Positions 49,371 through 58,044 are shown, counted from the first letter of the stretch. The stretch: 64,000 bases of DNA from Brucella thiophenivorans (GCF_002252445.1 NZ_NNRJ01000027.1:1-64000), one strand, 5' to 3'. Translations and numbers: made by a program. Notes: generated by a model from the letters alone, not told the origin.

Positions 49371-50426
49371 ATGATGAAAACAATAGCAATTATCGCCGCA
49401 TCAGTGCTGTTTTCAGCAAGTGCATTTGCGCAAGCGCCTGTTGATCCTTTTACGCAAAAATACTTTCCAGAAAATTTAACGGAGGATCAAAAAAAGACTT
49501 TAGAAGCGGAGAGAGCCGCTACTAATGACAACGGGTCAGCCGCACAAAAAACTCAGAAGGAAGTCAATCTCTCAAATGATGAAGGGGTCTCAGAGCCTGT
49601 TGCAGCGCCAAAGCCGGCTGTGAGAGAGGCTCCAGCCACAAACGAAGGCGGCAGTTTGTTTCCAGCGGATACGCTTGGCGGCGCTCAAATAGGCGGTAAT
49701 CAAGCAAACGATAGGGCAAGCAAGAAAGCGCCCATTGATTTAGATTCTGGAGAGGATGACGAAGTCGAAAAGCCAGAACAGCCGAAGAAGCAAGCGACGG
49801 TTGATATAGAGCGCGGCAAGTGGCTGCTACGCACCTATGCAGGCTATGAAGGTGTACAAAAGCAGCTTGTAATCAGAGATGAGCCTGATACGTGGGGCAG
49901 CGCGGTTATTCCTGTAGCCACGCCATTCAATTACGAAACCGCAATCCAAAAGGGTAAGGCGATTGGCGCAAAAGCCGGTCAAAATGATCCTTTAAACAAC
50001 ATTCTAGTCGTCTATGATGGGGTTTATTATGCGTCCCAAAGTGGTCGTTACAGTTTCCAGTTGAATTACAAGACGACTGCGCCGCGCAGTTCTGCTGACA
50101 TCGAGTGCGGATCTGACCTTGAGATCGCGACGCTGAAGGGCGCTGAATACAATAATCTAGCGTCAATGCGTGTCGTATATGCGCCTCAAGGCGGCGGCAA
50201 TATTTCTCCAGCGTTAGGTAGCGCCAACCTGAAGAAGGGCTTCTTCAAAGTTCGAATTAAGGCCGCGTGTCAGGTGAATAGGTTTGGAATTAAGTTTGAA
50301 GATCAAACGTTTGGTGTGCTCGTTAAGGGGCCGAACGACAACGATTTTTCAAACCTGACGCCAAAAAATATTGGCTACCTGAAACAGGTTGAAGTTGAAG
50401 ACGATGACTCTTGGCCGACTGAATAA
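49371..50426 (+). CDS. Exported protein with C-terminal beta domain
   Basis: 351 residues from ATG 49371. Signal peptide KTIAIIAASVLFSASAFAQ. A disordered Glu/Lys/Pro/Asn-rich segment to about 145 is followed by a folded domain (GKWLLRTYAGYEGVQKQLVIRD, NILVVYDGVYYASQSGRYSFQLNYKTT, FFKVRIKAACQVNRFGIKFEDQTFGVLVKGP). The G-x-Y-x-F-x-L pattern is like carbohydrate-binding or PA14-type sandwich domains. Two Cys may pair. Secreted component of the AAA+ operon. Not assigned. Confidence 0.65.
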   Translation: MMKTIAIIAASVLFSASAFAQAPVDPFTQKYFPENLTEDQKKTLEAERAATNDNGSAAQKTQKEVNLSNDEGVSEPVAAPKPAVREAPATNEGGSLFPADTLGGAQIGGNQANDRASKKAPIDLDSGEDDEVEKPEQPKKQATVDIERGKWLLRTYAGYEGVQKQLVIRDEPDTWGSAVIPVATPFNYETAIQKGKAIGAKAGQNDPLNNILVVYDGVYYASQSGRYSFQLNYKTTAPRSSADIECGSDLEIATLKGAEYNNLASMRVVYAPQGGGNISPALGSANLKKGFFKVRIKAACQVNRFGIKFEDQTFGVLVKGPNDNDFSNLTPKNIGYLKQVEVEDDDSWPTE

Positions 50427-50507
50427 TCGAAGTTAGAATCTGCCGCGAAGAACGCGCAAACCAAATGCGCTGTAGTGATCGGGGCAGGTTTTTTCAGGAG
50501 GAGTGAA

Positions 50508-50834
50508 ATGATAAAGAAGTTGAGCCTTCTTGTTTTTAAAACTGAAGACCGTCAGCCGGAGCGGACACTGATCCGGCATTCCGTGCAAATGCTGGCCGAA
50601 AAATACGGCCTAGTTATATGGCTTGATGGCGAAGCGATCATGTTCGATTTTATTGACGCTGTGCTCAAAAGTTCAGATGTTTTTGAGCTTGCGGAGTGGA
50701 ATGCGCGTCATTTGCTAGAGCCTAAGTTTGCGCGAATTGAAGCTGGAACGGTGATCTATATTACAACGTGCGGCGGCTCAGAACTGCATCAGACTTACGT
50801 AGGTAAAAAGTCAGAACAGTGGCGTAAAAAATAG
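50508..50834 (+). CDS. Small cytoplasmic protein ending the envelope operon
   Basis: 108 residues from ATG 50508 (MIKKLSLLVFKTEDRQPERTLIRHSV), with a very strong CAGGAGGAG ribosome site. No signal peptide. Mixed alpha/beta (YGLVIWLDGEAIMFDFIDAVLKSSDVFELAEWNA, AGTVIYITTCGGSELHQTYVG). Separated by 81 bp from the exported protein but on the same strand without a terminator between. Unrecognised. Confidence 0.6.
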   Translation: MIKKLSLLVFKTEDRQPERTLIRHSVQMLAEKYGLVIWLDGEAIMFDFIDAVLKSSDVFELAEWNARHLLEPKFARIEAGTVIYITTCGGSELHQTYVGKKSEQWRKK

Positions 50835-50904
50835 AAATTATGAAAATTCGTTTTGAAACAAGGTATTTGTATTATAATCAAATGTAATCAATTTGGGGGA
50901 TTAC

Positions 50905-51312
50905 ATGTATAAGCTATTTGGGGCGATCGGGACGGCATTTTTATTTTTGGCAACGTCGCCAAATGTTTCATTTGCAGCAAAAGATCCATTCGTTGGTGAG
51001 TATCAGGGCACATGTCCAGGTGCTCAATGCTATTTAGAGATTACTAAGAAAAAAGGGAAAAACTACGACGTCGTTTTTACCGCGCGTGATCGCATGAATT
51101 ACAAAAAAATTCTTTGTAAGGCAGTGATGAAGATGGAGCGTGGACGTCTCGAATTTAACCCATCGTGGAACATTGAAGATGGTCTGTCGGGTCCATACAA
51201 AAGTGACAACCTTGCTTATATCGAGCCCGGATATGGCGTCATGCTACTGAAAAATCTTGAGAAATGCGGAAAATTTGAAATTGGCGGCGAATTCAATGAA
51301 TACGGCGATTAA
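50905..51312 (+). CDS. Exported small protein with cysteines
   Basis: 135 residues from ATG 50905 (MYKLFGAIGTAFLFLATSPNVSFAA), with GGGGGA upstream. A signal peptide, then a domain starting DPFVGEYQGTCPGAQCYLEITKKKGKNYDVVF, with four Cys in all (two near the start, ILCKAVM and LEKCGK). The G-x-Y-x-G...Y-x-V-x-F pattern is like small periplasmic beta-barrels. It is 7 bp before the next gene. Unknown function. Confidence 0.65.
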   Translation: MYKLFGAIGTAFLFLATSPNVSFAAKDPFVGEYQGTCPGAQCYLEITKKKGKNYDVVFTARDRMNYKKILCKAVMKMERGRLEFNPSWNIEDGLSGPYKSDNLAYIEPGYGVMLLKNLEKCGKFEIGGEFNEYGD

Positions 51313-51318
51313 TCGGTA

Positions 51319-51816
51319 ATGCGTAAAATTCATAGGTCTGCATTTAAGTTAGTGTTTTTTGTTCTGTTTGTGATTTTTGGCTCTAGCTTTGCTTCATACG
51401 CATCGAATGAGCCTAATAATTACGGAAAGATCGGTGAGTGGGATATAGAGATCAGTGGTAACAATGCCTACTGTTCAGCAACAAATTGGACTAGAGCTGC
51501 AAGACTTGGGATAAATGTTGGAAAAAAAGTGAACATGTTCGTGTTTCTTCCAGATGATAAATGGAAGAAATCGAAGTTTCAAAAAGGTAAGAGAGTACCA
51601 ATTAGTTTAAATTTTTCGGATGGAACAAGAATTAAGCTGAGCGTACTCGCGATGGAAAAAGTGATGTTTTTGATTGACGACGATTTGGACAACATCATTA
51701 CCGCAGCGATGAATTCTGACAGCTTGTATATTCCAGAATTTAAAGGTTTGTATGATTTGTCTAGCTTTACAGAAGCCGCAAAAATGGCATTCAAGTGTTC
51801 GAAGCTGCACAATTAG
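51319..51816 (+). CDS. Exported protein, last gene of the plus-strand block
   Basis: 165 residues with a signal peptide (FKLVFFVLFVIFGSSFASYAS). Mature part has two Cys (NAYCSATNW, AFKCSKLHN) at opposite ends that could close a disulphide. Starts 6 bp after the preceding exported-protein gene, so they are probably co-translated. A terminator follows after 40 bp. Not recognised. Confidence 0.65.
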   Translation: MRKIHRSAFKLVFFVLFVIFGSSFASYASNEPNNYGKIGEWDIEISGNNAYCSATNWTRAARLGINVGKKVNMFVFLPDDKWKKSKFQKGKRVPISLNFSDGTRIKLSVLAMEKVMFLIDDDLDNIITAAMNSDSLYIPEFKGLYDLSSFTEAAKMAFKCSKLHN

Positions 51817-51840
51817 TAGTGCGAACTCAAATAATAGTTA

Positions 51841-51912
51841 GTAGGTCTGCAAAATGAAAAAGAGCCTAGCGGCTCTTTTTTTGCTTATCTATTTTGGTTT
51901 TCAAATAATCGA
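51841..51912. repeat. Flanking repeat, copy 1 (copy 2 at 56101-56158)
   Basis: GTAGGTCTGCAAAATGAAAAAGAGCCTAGC matches GTAGATCTGCAAAATTAAAA... at 56101 with about 27 of 30 identities. Both continue with TTATC...TTTTCAAATAAT. Copy 2 has lost the downstream half of the terminator hairpin. Confidence 0.65.
51857..51880 (+). terminator. Rho-independent terminator
   Basis: AAAAAGAGCC-TAGC-GGCTCTTTTT, 40 bp after the exported-protein stop; T run continues. Confidence 0.9.
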
Positions 51913-51916
51913 TTAT

Positions 51917-52792
51917 TTACTCATCCCCAAATAATAATCGTTCCAGCTTCTCCTTTGTCGGAACTTCACGTTCGAGTATCATTTTCATTATGCAGGATCG
52001 AAGTAATATAAACGAGGCAACGAGATCATCTTGAACATGTCTCGGTTTTCCATGTGCGGCGGATGACCGCTTATCATAGAGTTTAGCGATATTTCGTTGC
52101 GCTTCCAGTCTTGCAATACCTGGTTTGTGAAGATAAGCGGCAATTAATGCCGAGACGCGGAATTTCAACTCTGATGTCGATGGAGAAAATAAAGCCTCTA
52201 ACGCACCCCATAGAGAAATGAGAGCGAGAGCATCATTCTGAATAAATTGAGCGGCATCAAGGGCTGCTGATGCAACTCGAAACTCTTGGTGCTTTGAACG
52301 TAATTCTATAGCTGTTTCAAAATGGGATTTCACCCAACCAATTGTTTGAGAAGCCTTCTCACCGCCTGCATTCATTAATGGAATGAACCTAGGATAAACC
52401 TCCAGAGGCACCACCGGCGCAGTTGTGTCTGGAAGATTTTTGAGGGAGTCAAATGGTAGAGATGAGAAAGCGACCATGGTGATTGCGGGATCACATCTTA
52501 ATCGCATAAGCGATACGATTGTTGCACCTAACCTCAGAGCTTCGACGCGGTCGTTATCACCAGTTAGTGGTATTGATATTTGCGCTGTAATATCATGCGA
52601 AGAGCCTCCAGATGTTGCTTTCCAAGGTCCAGGATGAGGCCCACCATTTAATGGTTTTGCGAAAGCTAACATCATGGGAGACATTAGATGCGCAAACGTA
52701 CTTTCCACTAATATCCCTCGGCTAAGTACCAAGGACCGAGAACCCAGATCTAGGTTCGACAAACCTATATAAAGATATGCTTCCTCTACCAA
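51917..52792 (-). CDS. Apea-like HEPN-domain protein
   Basis: 291 residues from TTG 52792 (AGAGAGG just upstream). The C-terminal 130 residues form a HEPN domain: NDALALISLWGALEALFSPSTSELKFRVSALIAAYL, then IAKLYDKRSSAAHGK with the R-x4-H motif expected of HEPN ribonucleases. The N-terminal half is a beta-rich domain of unknown type. Such proteins are common in phage-defence and toxin contexts. The gene appears inserted within a sequence that is continuous at 56.1-56.3 kb. Confidence 0.75.
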   Translation of the reverse strand: MVEEAYLYIGLSNLDLGSRSLVLSRGILVESTFAHLMSPMMLAFAKPLNGGPHPGPWKATSGGSSHDITAQISIPLTGDNDRVEALRLGATIVSLMRLRCDPAITMVAFSSLPFDSLKNLPDTTAPVVPLEVYPRFIPLMNAGGEKASQTIGWVKSHFETAIELRSKHQEFRVASAALDAAQFIQNDALALISLWGALEALFSPSTSELKFRVSALIAAYLHKPGIARLEAQRNIAKLYDKRSSAAHGKPRHVQDDLVASFILLRSCIMKMILEREVPTKEKLERLLFGDE

Positions 52793-52943
52793 AATCGCCT
52801 CTCTCTGACCCGTAAACTATCCTACGAGGTAGTTTTAGAGAAAATTATTGAGTGAAGCTAGGAACAGCAATCATAATACAACCGACAATGTTCAAAACTA
52901 AAGCCATATTCATCAAGTATCGACGTGGCATTTATTTAAGACA

Positions 52944-52990
52944 TCTTACGCGATTGCGTTGAAAAGGTTTTTGTCTCGTTGGATTTTGGA
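52944..52990 (+). pseudogene. Gene remnant, copy 1
   Basis: CTTACGCGATTGCGTTGAAAAGGTTTTT matches CTTACGCGATTGCGTCGAAAAAGGTTTTT at 56243 except one substitution and one missing A. In frame it encodes LRDCVEK, as does the longer remnant at 56.1-56.4 kb. The rest is decayed. It lies in the 327-bp gap between two HEPN-type genes. Confidence 0.5.
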
Positions 52991-53119
52991 GATTTCTAGC
53001 CAACTTAGCAGTCAGCTTTACTGCGTCGAAAGTCCGGTCAGATCGCTCGGCGAAGCCATGCGGACTCAACAGCGACCTCTTTACAAATGCGCTGTGCTGA
53101 TTGGAATAGACAGGCCGAT

Positions 53120-53863
53120 CTATAGTCCCAAATCACCAGTCCATTCATGTCCTTTTTCATCTTTATATGCTCTGAAGGACTTAAATTCATTTTGAATTTT
53201 CTCATCTGACTTAAAATAATGATGGAGAATTTCGCAGGACAGCAGAAGGGTCGCAATGAAACAGTCCAGCGTTGCAGCTAGATCTATCTTAGTTGGCTGA
53301 TCGAAAATCACAATTTCTGCACCTTCTGCTTTTTGACGGAAATGTCGATCATTCAAGGCACGAATATTGTTATGGCTTTCATTGCATAGACTGTTGTAAA
53401 TTGAGCGATAAATTTCTTCCATGCCAGCCATTTTGAACTTTTCGAAGTTGGTCAGCATTTTGCTTGTGGCAAGGCATTTCGCCAGCTCACTCTTGTGATG
53501 AGCAAGTTGCTCTTCAGCATCAACGTTATTTTTGAAAAAGGCTAAAAATTGATTTTCACCTTTTAGGCCCTCTTCTGTAACCCTGATCCACTCTTTATGA
53601 TAAACGGCCCGCATCGAATTCATATATGTTGCGTCGTTAGCCAAATTGATTAGGTCAACATGGGCTTCAAGTGTGGTGCGCAGGATTACATCGACGCCTG
53701 TAAATACGCCGGATTTCCTGAGAATAATGGCGCTGTTCGTCATCTCGATGATAGTGGCATACAGTGATACGAGGGTGCGATTATGCTCATTATCTTTATT
53801 GAATTTGAGATGTGGAAGATTTCTCACTGAAGCGTCGTAAATGTCTAATAGCAAACCAAACAT
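53120..53863 (-). CDS. DUF5677-type helical protein
   Basis: 247 residues, all helical. SGVFTGVDVILRTTLEAHVDLINLAND carries the R-x3-LEA pattern of DUF5677. SLCNESHNNIRAL follows, in the position of a HEPN-like motif (the second motif here is ESHNN). This places it near the HEPN/AbiV-type superfamily, which occurs in abortive-infection loci. It directly follows a membrane protein gene (stop and start overlap around 53863), so they form an operon. Confidence 0.65.
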   Translation of the reverse strand: MFGLLLDIYDASVRNLPHLKFNKDNEHNRTLVSLYATIIEMTNSAIILRKSGVFTGVDVILRTTLEAHVDLINLANDATYMNSMRAVYHKEWIRVTEEGLKGENQFLAFFKNNVDAEEQLAHHKSELAKCLATSKMLTNFEKFKMAGMEEIYRSIYNSLCNESHNNIRALNDRHFRQKAEGAEIVIFDQPTKIDLAATLDCFIATLLLSCEILHHYFKSDEKIQNEFKSFRAYKDEKGHEWTGDLGL

Positions 53864-54319
53864 TCACTTTCGCTCCGTTCTTGAAAACCCTGAAAAAGCC
53901 CAACCACACGCCGCACCAACAATGAGCAATGCGATTGGCAACCACAATGCTGATTGGACGAGTAGCCAGAGATTTTCCAATCGCTTGTTATTTACTTCTC
54001 TGTTGCGGGGCTGGACAAGCTCCGCTTCAACTCTTTGGATCAGGCTTTCAGTCTTTTCACTCGGCAAGTCGTTTGGAATGTGAGCTATAATGTTATTCGC
54101 AAATTTAATAGTCGTGAAAGACAATATAAAATTCATCCATTTATCAGGATCTTTTTCATCTTGATGCAGCTCAAATTTCCCAATTTCTGAGGAATAGCGA
54201 TATTCTTTTTGTGGGATCTCAGGTGAATTAATTTCGTGAAAATGTTGATACGTCATGGTCCCGATCCAAGCGACAGATAAAACAATCCATATGCGAAACA
54301 AGCCACGCCTAAAATTCAT
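53864..54319 (-). CDS. Two-helix membrane protein
   Basis: 151 residues. N-terminal helix (LFRIWIVLSVAWIGTMTYQHF), a periplasmic loop, and a C-terminal helix (LWLPIALLIVGAACGWAFSGF) with a basic end. Proteins beginning FRRGLFRIWIVLSV and ending in GWAFSGF are widespread in alphaproteobacteria without a known role. It is co-transcribed with the DUF5677-like gene; a membrane partner in a defence pair is possible. Confidence 0.7.
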   Translation of the reverse strand: MNFRRGLFRIWIVLSVAWIGTMTYQHFHEINSPEIPQKEYRYSSEIGKFELHQDEKDPDKWMNFILSFTTIKFANNIIAHIPNDLPSEKTESLIQRVEAELVQPRNREVNNKRLENLWLLVQSALWLPIALLIVGAACGWAFSGFSRTERK

Positions 54320-54506
54320 ATTATTTCCCCCGCCAGTATTTTTATATCAGCCGCATTAACTGTACCTATAAAGTCGTGAGCATCTGTTTTAAAGATGATG
54401 CGTTAAATGAATTTATGGCCAATAATATCACTGAAAGTTGCACTTAATTCTGGTGATATTTTTATCGTGAAAATTGCAATCAGCGTATCATTTGGGGAGT
54501 TCTTAT

Positions 54507-55484
54507 TTGTCAAAGCCACTATCCGCACAAATCGATTTCGCAAAACGTTATCTCACAAAGGATTCAACGTTTACCGCTGCGTCTGCGATTCAACGCTTAG
54601 AAGAACTGATTGAAGACATACGTGATGTCACCAAAGTCTTGCAGCCAGTTTTAAATGAACGATTCGTGCCGAGCTTTTTTGAATTCACTTCGTATTATAA
54701 AGTTGGGTTTGTAACGTGCTTAGAGTGGCACGCGAAGTCTCGACTTTACGATATGTTTTGTTTCGATCCAAAGACCATAAGATCCGATGATCTCAAGCAA
54801 GCGACTTCGAACGAAAAGCTCATTAGCATGATTGCTGAAGGGCTCACCATCCCTCATTTGCTCGCAGGATCAATGAGTATCAGCACAAAGGATAGCTACA
54901 TAGCAGCAATGGATCGTGTTCTCTCAGCTATTGGTGCTCAGAAATCTCATATGTCCTCAATTCTGAAGAAAGATAAGAACGGTACGACAGTCGGCCAGGT
55001 TCTAGAAGAACTCTACATATACAGGAATGACCTTGTTCATGAGATCGGGCTTCAAACGATCGGGCATCAAAACATTCGGGACTACACCAGCTTTGAAGAA
55101 GCGTTAGATGTTGGTGAACGAGTGTTGGGAATGATCTTGGCATTGGAAAATGTTCTGACAAACGCGGCTCCGGTGGAATTTCCAAATAAGCTTGATCACA
55201 GCGGAATTCCCATAAGTGAAGTGGATGTCCTCAATAAACTCATCGCGTCCATGGAAAATAAAATCGAGGAATCTGTCTCGGCTGACCAAGACGAAATATT
55301 GCCGTTAGAAGCATGGCAGGACGAAGTATCCATGAACCGAACGATGCGAGATAAAGAACTGCAATTTATTGACAGCATCAACATTGCCGGCAGTCGCTAT
55401 TATGATACCAGGCCTTACATACAGGCGATGCTGCTCAAACAAAGAATTCAGTACCTGACTCTCCTATCTGAACAACTGCTCTAG
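54507..55484 (+). CDS. RiboL-PSP-HEPN-like protein
   Basis: 325 residues from TTG 54507 (LSKPLSAQIDFAKRYL), with GGGGAG 7 nt upstream; another TTG lies at 54474. Helical throughout. The motif IYRNDLVHEIG (R-x4-H) near residue 180, preceded by a helix with VGQVLEELY, matches HEPN domains of the RiboL-PSP type. It is divergent from the DUF5677 operon, making three HEPN-like proteins in 3.6 kb. Probable RNase effector or dimerising regulator. Confidence 0.65.
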   Translation: MSKPLSAQIDFAKRYLTKDSTFTAASAIQRLEELIEDIRDVTKVLQPVLNERFVPSFFEFTSYYKVGFVTCLEWHAKSRLYDMFCFDPKTIRSDDLKQATSNEKLISMIAEGLTIPHLLAGSMSISTKDSYIAAMDRVLSAIGAQKSHMSSILKKDKNGTTVGQVLEELYIYRNDLVHEIGLQTIGHQNIRDYTSFEEALDVGERVLGMILALENVLTNAAPVEFPNKLDHSGIPISEVDVLNKLIASMENKIEESVSADQDEILPLEAWQDEVSMNRTMRDKELQFIDSINIAGSRYYDTRPYIQAMLLKQRIQYLTLLSEQLL

Positions 55485-55732
55485 TCGCGGTCGCTTCACA
55501 AATTGAATGTTTATAAATTATGTCGCAGTTTTAAAATTTGCAGAGCTCTGACGTTACAGATCCAAAAAAGTTAACCATAACAGTTCACAGACGGTCCCCC
55601 ATGAACTGAAAGAGGTGAGCAGTGGGCAAATATCCATACCGATTTTTGACGTATCAGATGTTGGATATGCTTACATAGCAGACATTATGTATTATTTTCT
55701 AACTCGACTATTAGTCTATGTTCTTAATTCAC

Positions 55733-56011
55733 TTACTCCGGTTTCCAGTCCTTACAATGAGTATTGTTATTATATATATTCAAATAGCTTTTATTATTCT
55801 CTTTCAAAGCCTTTAGATAAGGAGGGCATACTCTACTGTTGCGATCTTTTATACCCTGAGCCAAACGGTTAGCTTCATTATTGCGGTAAGATTTGCTTTC
55901 CGTCTGTATGTTTGAAAATTCAAGAAAGCTTGGTAGCGCTATACTAGCTAATAGAAATAGTGAGCAAGATAACAATACAACCCCGATACTTATTGATACA
56001 ATGCTCTTCAT
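55733..56011 (-). CDS. Small exported or membrane-anchored protein
   Basis: 92 residues with GGGGGAATAAG before ATG 56011. One N-terminal hydrophobic helix (IVSISIGVVLLSCSLFLLASIAL), then a polar Asn/Lys/Tyr-rich tail with two Cys (SRVCPPY, THCKDW). Strongly AT-rich gene. Preceded downstream by about 250 bp without a gene, in which CAGTTCA / TGAACTG arms occur at 55581-55609. Unknown function. Confidence 0.55.
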   Translation of the reverse strand: MKSIVSISIGVVLLSCSLFLLASIALPSFLEFSNIQTESKSYRNNEANRLAQGIKDRNSRVCPPYLKALKENNKSYLNIYNNNTHCKDWKPE

Positions 56012-56100
56012 CTTATTCCCCCTTTAAGCGCTAAAAATCTTTTATTATGAATTGCATATTGATCAAGACTATTTTTTATTTTTCGTACAAAATGTCTCCC

Positions 56101-56158
56101 GTAGATCTGCAAAATTAAAAAGAGCTTAGCTTATCGACACCCTTTTCAAATAATTGAG
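56101..56158. repeat. Flanking repeat, copy 2 (copy 1 at 51841-51912)
   Basis: Second copy of the sequence that contains the terminator at 51857-51880. Here the hairpin is broken. It runs straight into the gene remnant, whereas at copy 1 a HEPN gene lies between the two homologous parts. Confidence 0.65.
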
Positions 56159-56353
56159 AATTGCTTTTACGTGGTCCGAGAGGGAAAAGCATCAAAAATG
56201 CTCCAAGGCTACGGCCTACAACTCCTTGGGCCAATTTTTGACAACTTACGCGATTGCGTCGAAAAAGGTTTTTATACTGACGTCGAAAACGACTATGGAC
56301 GTTGTAAGGAATGGTCGATTGAACTTCAAAAATTACTTCATTTTCACCTATAA
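56123..56353 (+). pseudogene. Gene remnant, copy 2 (C-terminal part)
   Basis: An open frame without a credible start reads ...NCFYVVREGKASKMLQGYG, LQLLGPIFDNLRDCVEKGFYT, DVENDYGRCKEWSIELQKLL and stops at 56353. Codon use and amino acids look protein-like. GTG 56171 is a possible start without a ribosome site. A 40-bp piece of the same gene occurs at 52944. I interpret it as the surviving C-terminus of a gene broken by rearrangement. The parent family is not recognised. Confidence 0.5.
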
Positions 56354-56503
56354 GACAGGACTATTGTGACATCGCTCGAATTAGGGCCTTTTTTGTCCGA
56401 ATTTCGTCAATGAAAACAAAGGGGCTTCGCTTAGTCCGAAAGACACGACGTCAGATCATGTAAATGATGTATTAATAGCGCTGTGTGACAGGGGGTGGAT
56501 AAC

Positions 56504-58039
56504 ATGAAGACAATTGAAGATTATTTAAACGTGAATGGCCCTTGCTTAAGCGGAGAACTGAGTGAGTATCTTGTTAAAACTTACAAGATTGCACCTGCCA
56601 CAGCTCGCAAGCGCGTTTCACGTGCGATTGATACGAACAATACCGTAATTAAAAAACTGCATGGAGTAACATTTCCACACAAAGCAAGGTTCATTTATCT
56701 AACAAAGGACTTTGGTTCTCTTCGATATTGGATGGAACTTGAAAATGCGCTTTTAAAGTCTAACTCCGTTCTGGGCCTTGCAATTTCTGCTCTTCGAGCT
56801 CGGAATGGCCTTATTCCCTTAAAGCATTTCAAGATTGCCTGTGGCGCACCGCTTAAGCAATCAAGGCATCTTTCTCCAGAAATTGTAATCGAACGCTTAC
56901 AAGCAGCTAATTTGATCGAAATAAAGTCGATTAATGGGTTGGGGGATTGCGTGGCTCTTATAAAACGAGACAACGTTTACGAAAGGATTGCTGCTGAACT
57001 TCAGCCACGCTTTATAGTCGAGTCTATTGTTTTAAAGGCAGTATCAGATTGGATGCGTAAGCTCGGTATTGCAAGCTACGATCGGGTTAAAACTCGCGAG
57101 GATAATATTCTTCCAACTGTAGGTACATTTGCCTGGGACATGACCGCACCGTCTTATCTCGGCCCTATGCTTCGTTTTAGTAAAGACGGTGAGGGCAAAA
57201 ATGGCTTTGTCGCATGCGACATACTGCTTGATAAGAAAGTGGACCTATTTGGCATTCTGCCATTCCTACATAAATGTAAGACTTTGCGACAGTTGCGTAA
57301 TGTTGGGCCATGTTTGCAGATATTTGTTGCGGATCGATATACAAAAGAAGCCTTTCAGATGGCTAAGAAGGCAGGTGTTATACCAGCCACACCGTCGAGC
57401 CTTTTTGGAAGGGAGGTGGCAGAAGGCCTCAATGAGCTTCACAAAGTTTTGCATAATGCAGCGGCATCAATAATTGATCCTGAAGCATTTGGCACATTAT
57501 TCAAGAAATTAGGAAAAATTGAAGGTGCCGCAATACAGATCCGTGGCACATTCTTTGAGTTTCTCGCAGCTGAGATAGCGCGTAAATCGATGCCGAACAC
57601 GAATGTAAGATTGAATTTAAATTTTAAAAATGAACAAGGAAGCGCTGAAGCTGATGTTGTCGTTATCCAGGATAATCACAACGTCGTGATGATCGAGTGT
57701 AAAGGGTATAATCCCTATGCTGAGATACCCTCTGACTATTTCAAACGCTGGCTTCAGCACAACGTGCCGATTTGTTATCAAGCAGCCCGTTCGCACTCAG
57801 ATTGGAAAAATCTGCCTGTACGGTTTGAATTCTGGGGTACTGGTGAGTTATCTGCTGAATCGTTAGATCTATACGAGCGCGCAAAGACCACCTTGAATCC
57901 GGCTCGATATACAATCGATGTAAAGTTGGGACCTGAAGTGCTTGCTCAGGCAAAACTTACGCAAGATGACAGCGTAATAAGATCTATTGAGCAGCATTAT
58001 ATGAGGGCGCGACCCTCTCAAAAGCCTAGTCCGCTTTGA
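56504..58039 (+). CDS. Restriction-endonuclease-like protein with N-terminal winged helix
   Basis: 511 residues from ATG 56504 (MKTIEDYL), with CAGGGGG 8 nt upstream; a GTG at 56495 is also possible. The N-terminal winged-helix region (LSGELSEYLVKTYKIAPATARKRVSRAI) is followed by an unrecognised middle. The C-terminal third contains EADVVVIQDNHNVVMIECKGYNPY, an Asp...ExK pattern of PD-(D/E)XK nucleases of the Mrr/HSDR type. No methyltransferase is adjacent, so it is not a classical restriction pair. Probable defence nuclease. Confidence 0.7.
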   Translation: MKTIEDYLNVNGPCLSGELSEYLVKTYKIAPATARKRVSRAIDTNNTVIKKLHGVTFPHKARFIYLTKDFGSLRYWMELENALLKSNSVLGLAISALRARNGLIPLKHFKIACGAPLKQSRHLSPEIVIERLQAANLIEIKSINGLGDCVALIKRDNVYERIAAELQPRFIVESIVLKAVSDWMRKLGIASYDRVKTREDNILPTVGTFAWDMTAPSYLGPMLRFSKDGEGKNGFVACDILLDKKVDLFGILPFLHKCKTLRQLRNVGPCLQIFVADRYTKEAFQMAKKAGVIPATPSSLFGREVAEGLNELHKVLHNAAASIIDPEAFGTLFKKLGKIEGAAIQIRGTFFEFLAAEIARKSMPNTNVRLNLNFKNEQGSAEADVVVIQDNHNVVMIECKGYNPYAEIPSDYFKRWLQHNVPICYQAARSHSDWKNLPVRFEFWGTGELSAESLDLYERAKTTLNPARYTIDVKLGPEVLAQAKLTQDDSVIRSIEQHYMRARPSQKPSPL

Positions 58040-58044
58040 AGTAT

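Noticed and set aside
43277-51816. VirB/T4SS or type VI secretion gene cluster
   Set aside because: No VirB4-type ATPase, VirB8-10, TssB/C or other diagnostic component is recognisable; the AAA+ protein is single-ring and membrane-anchored, unlike ClpV.
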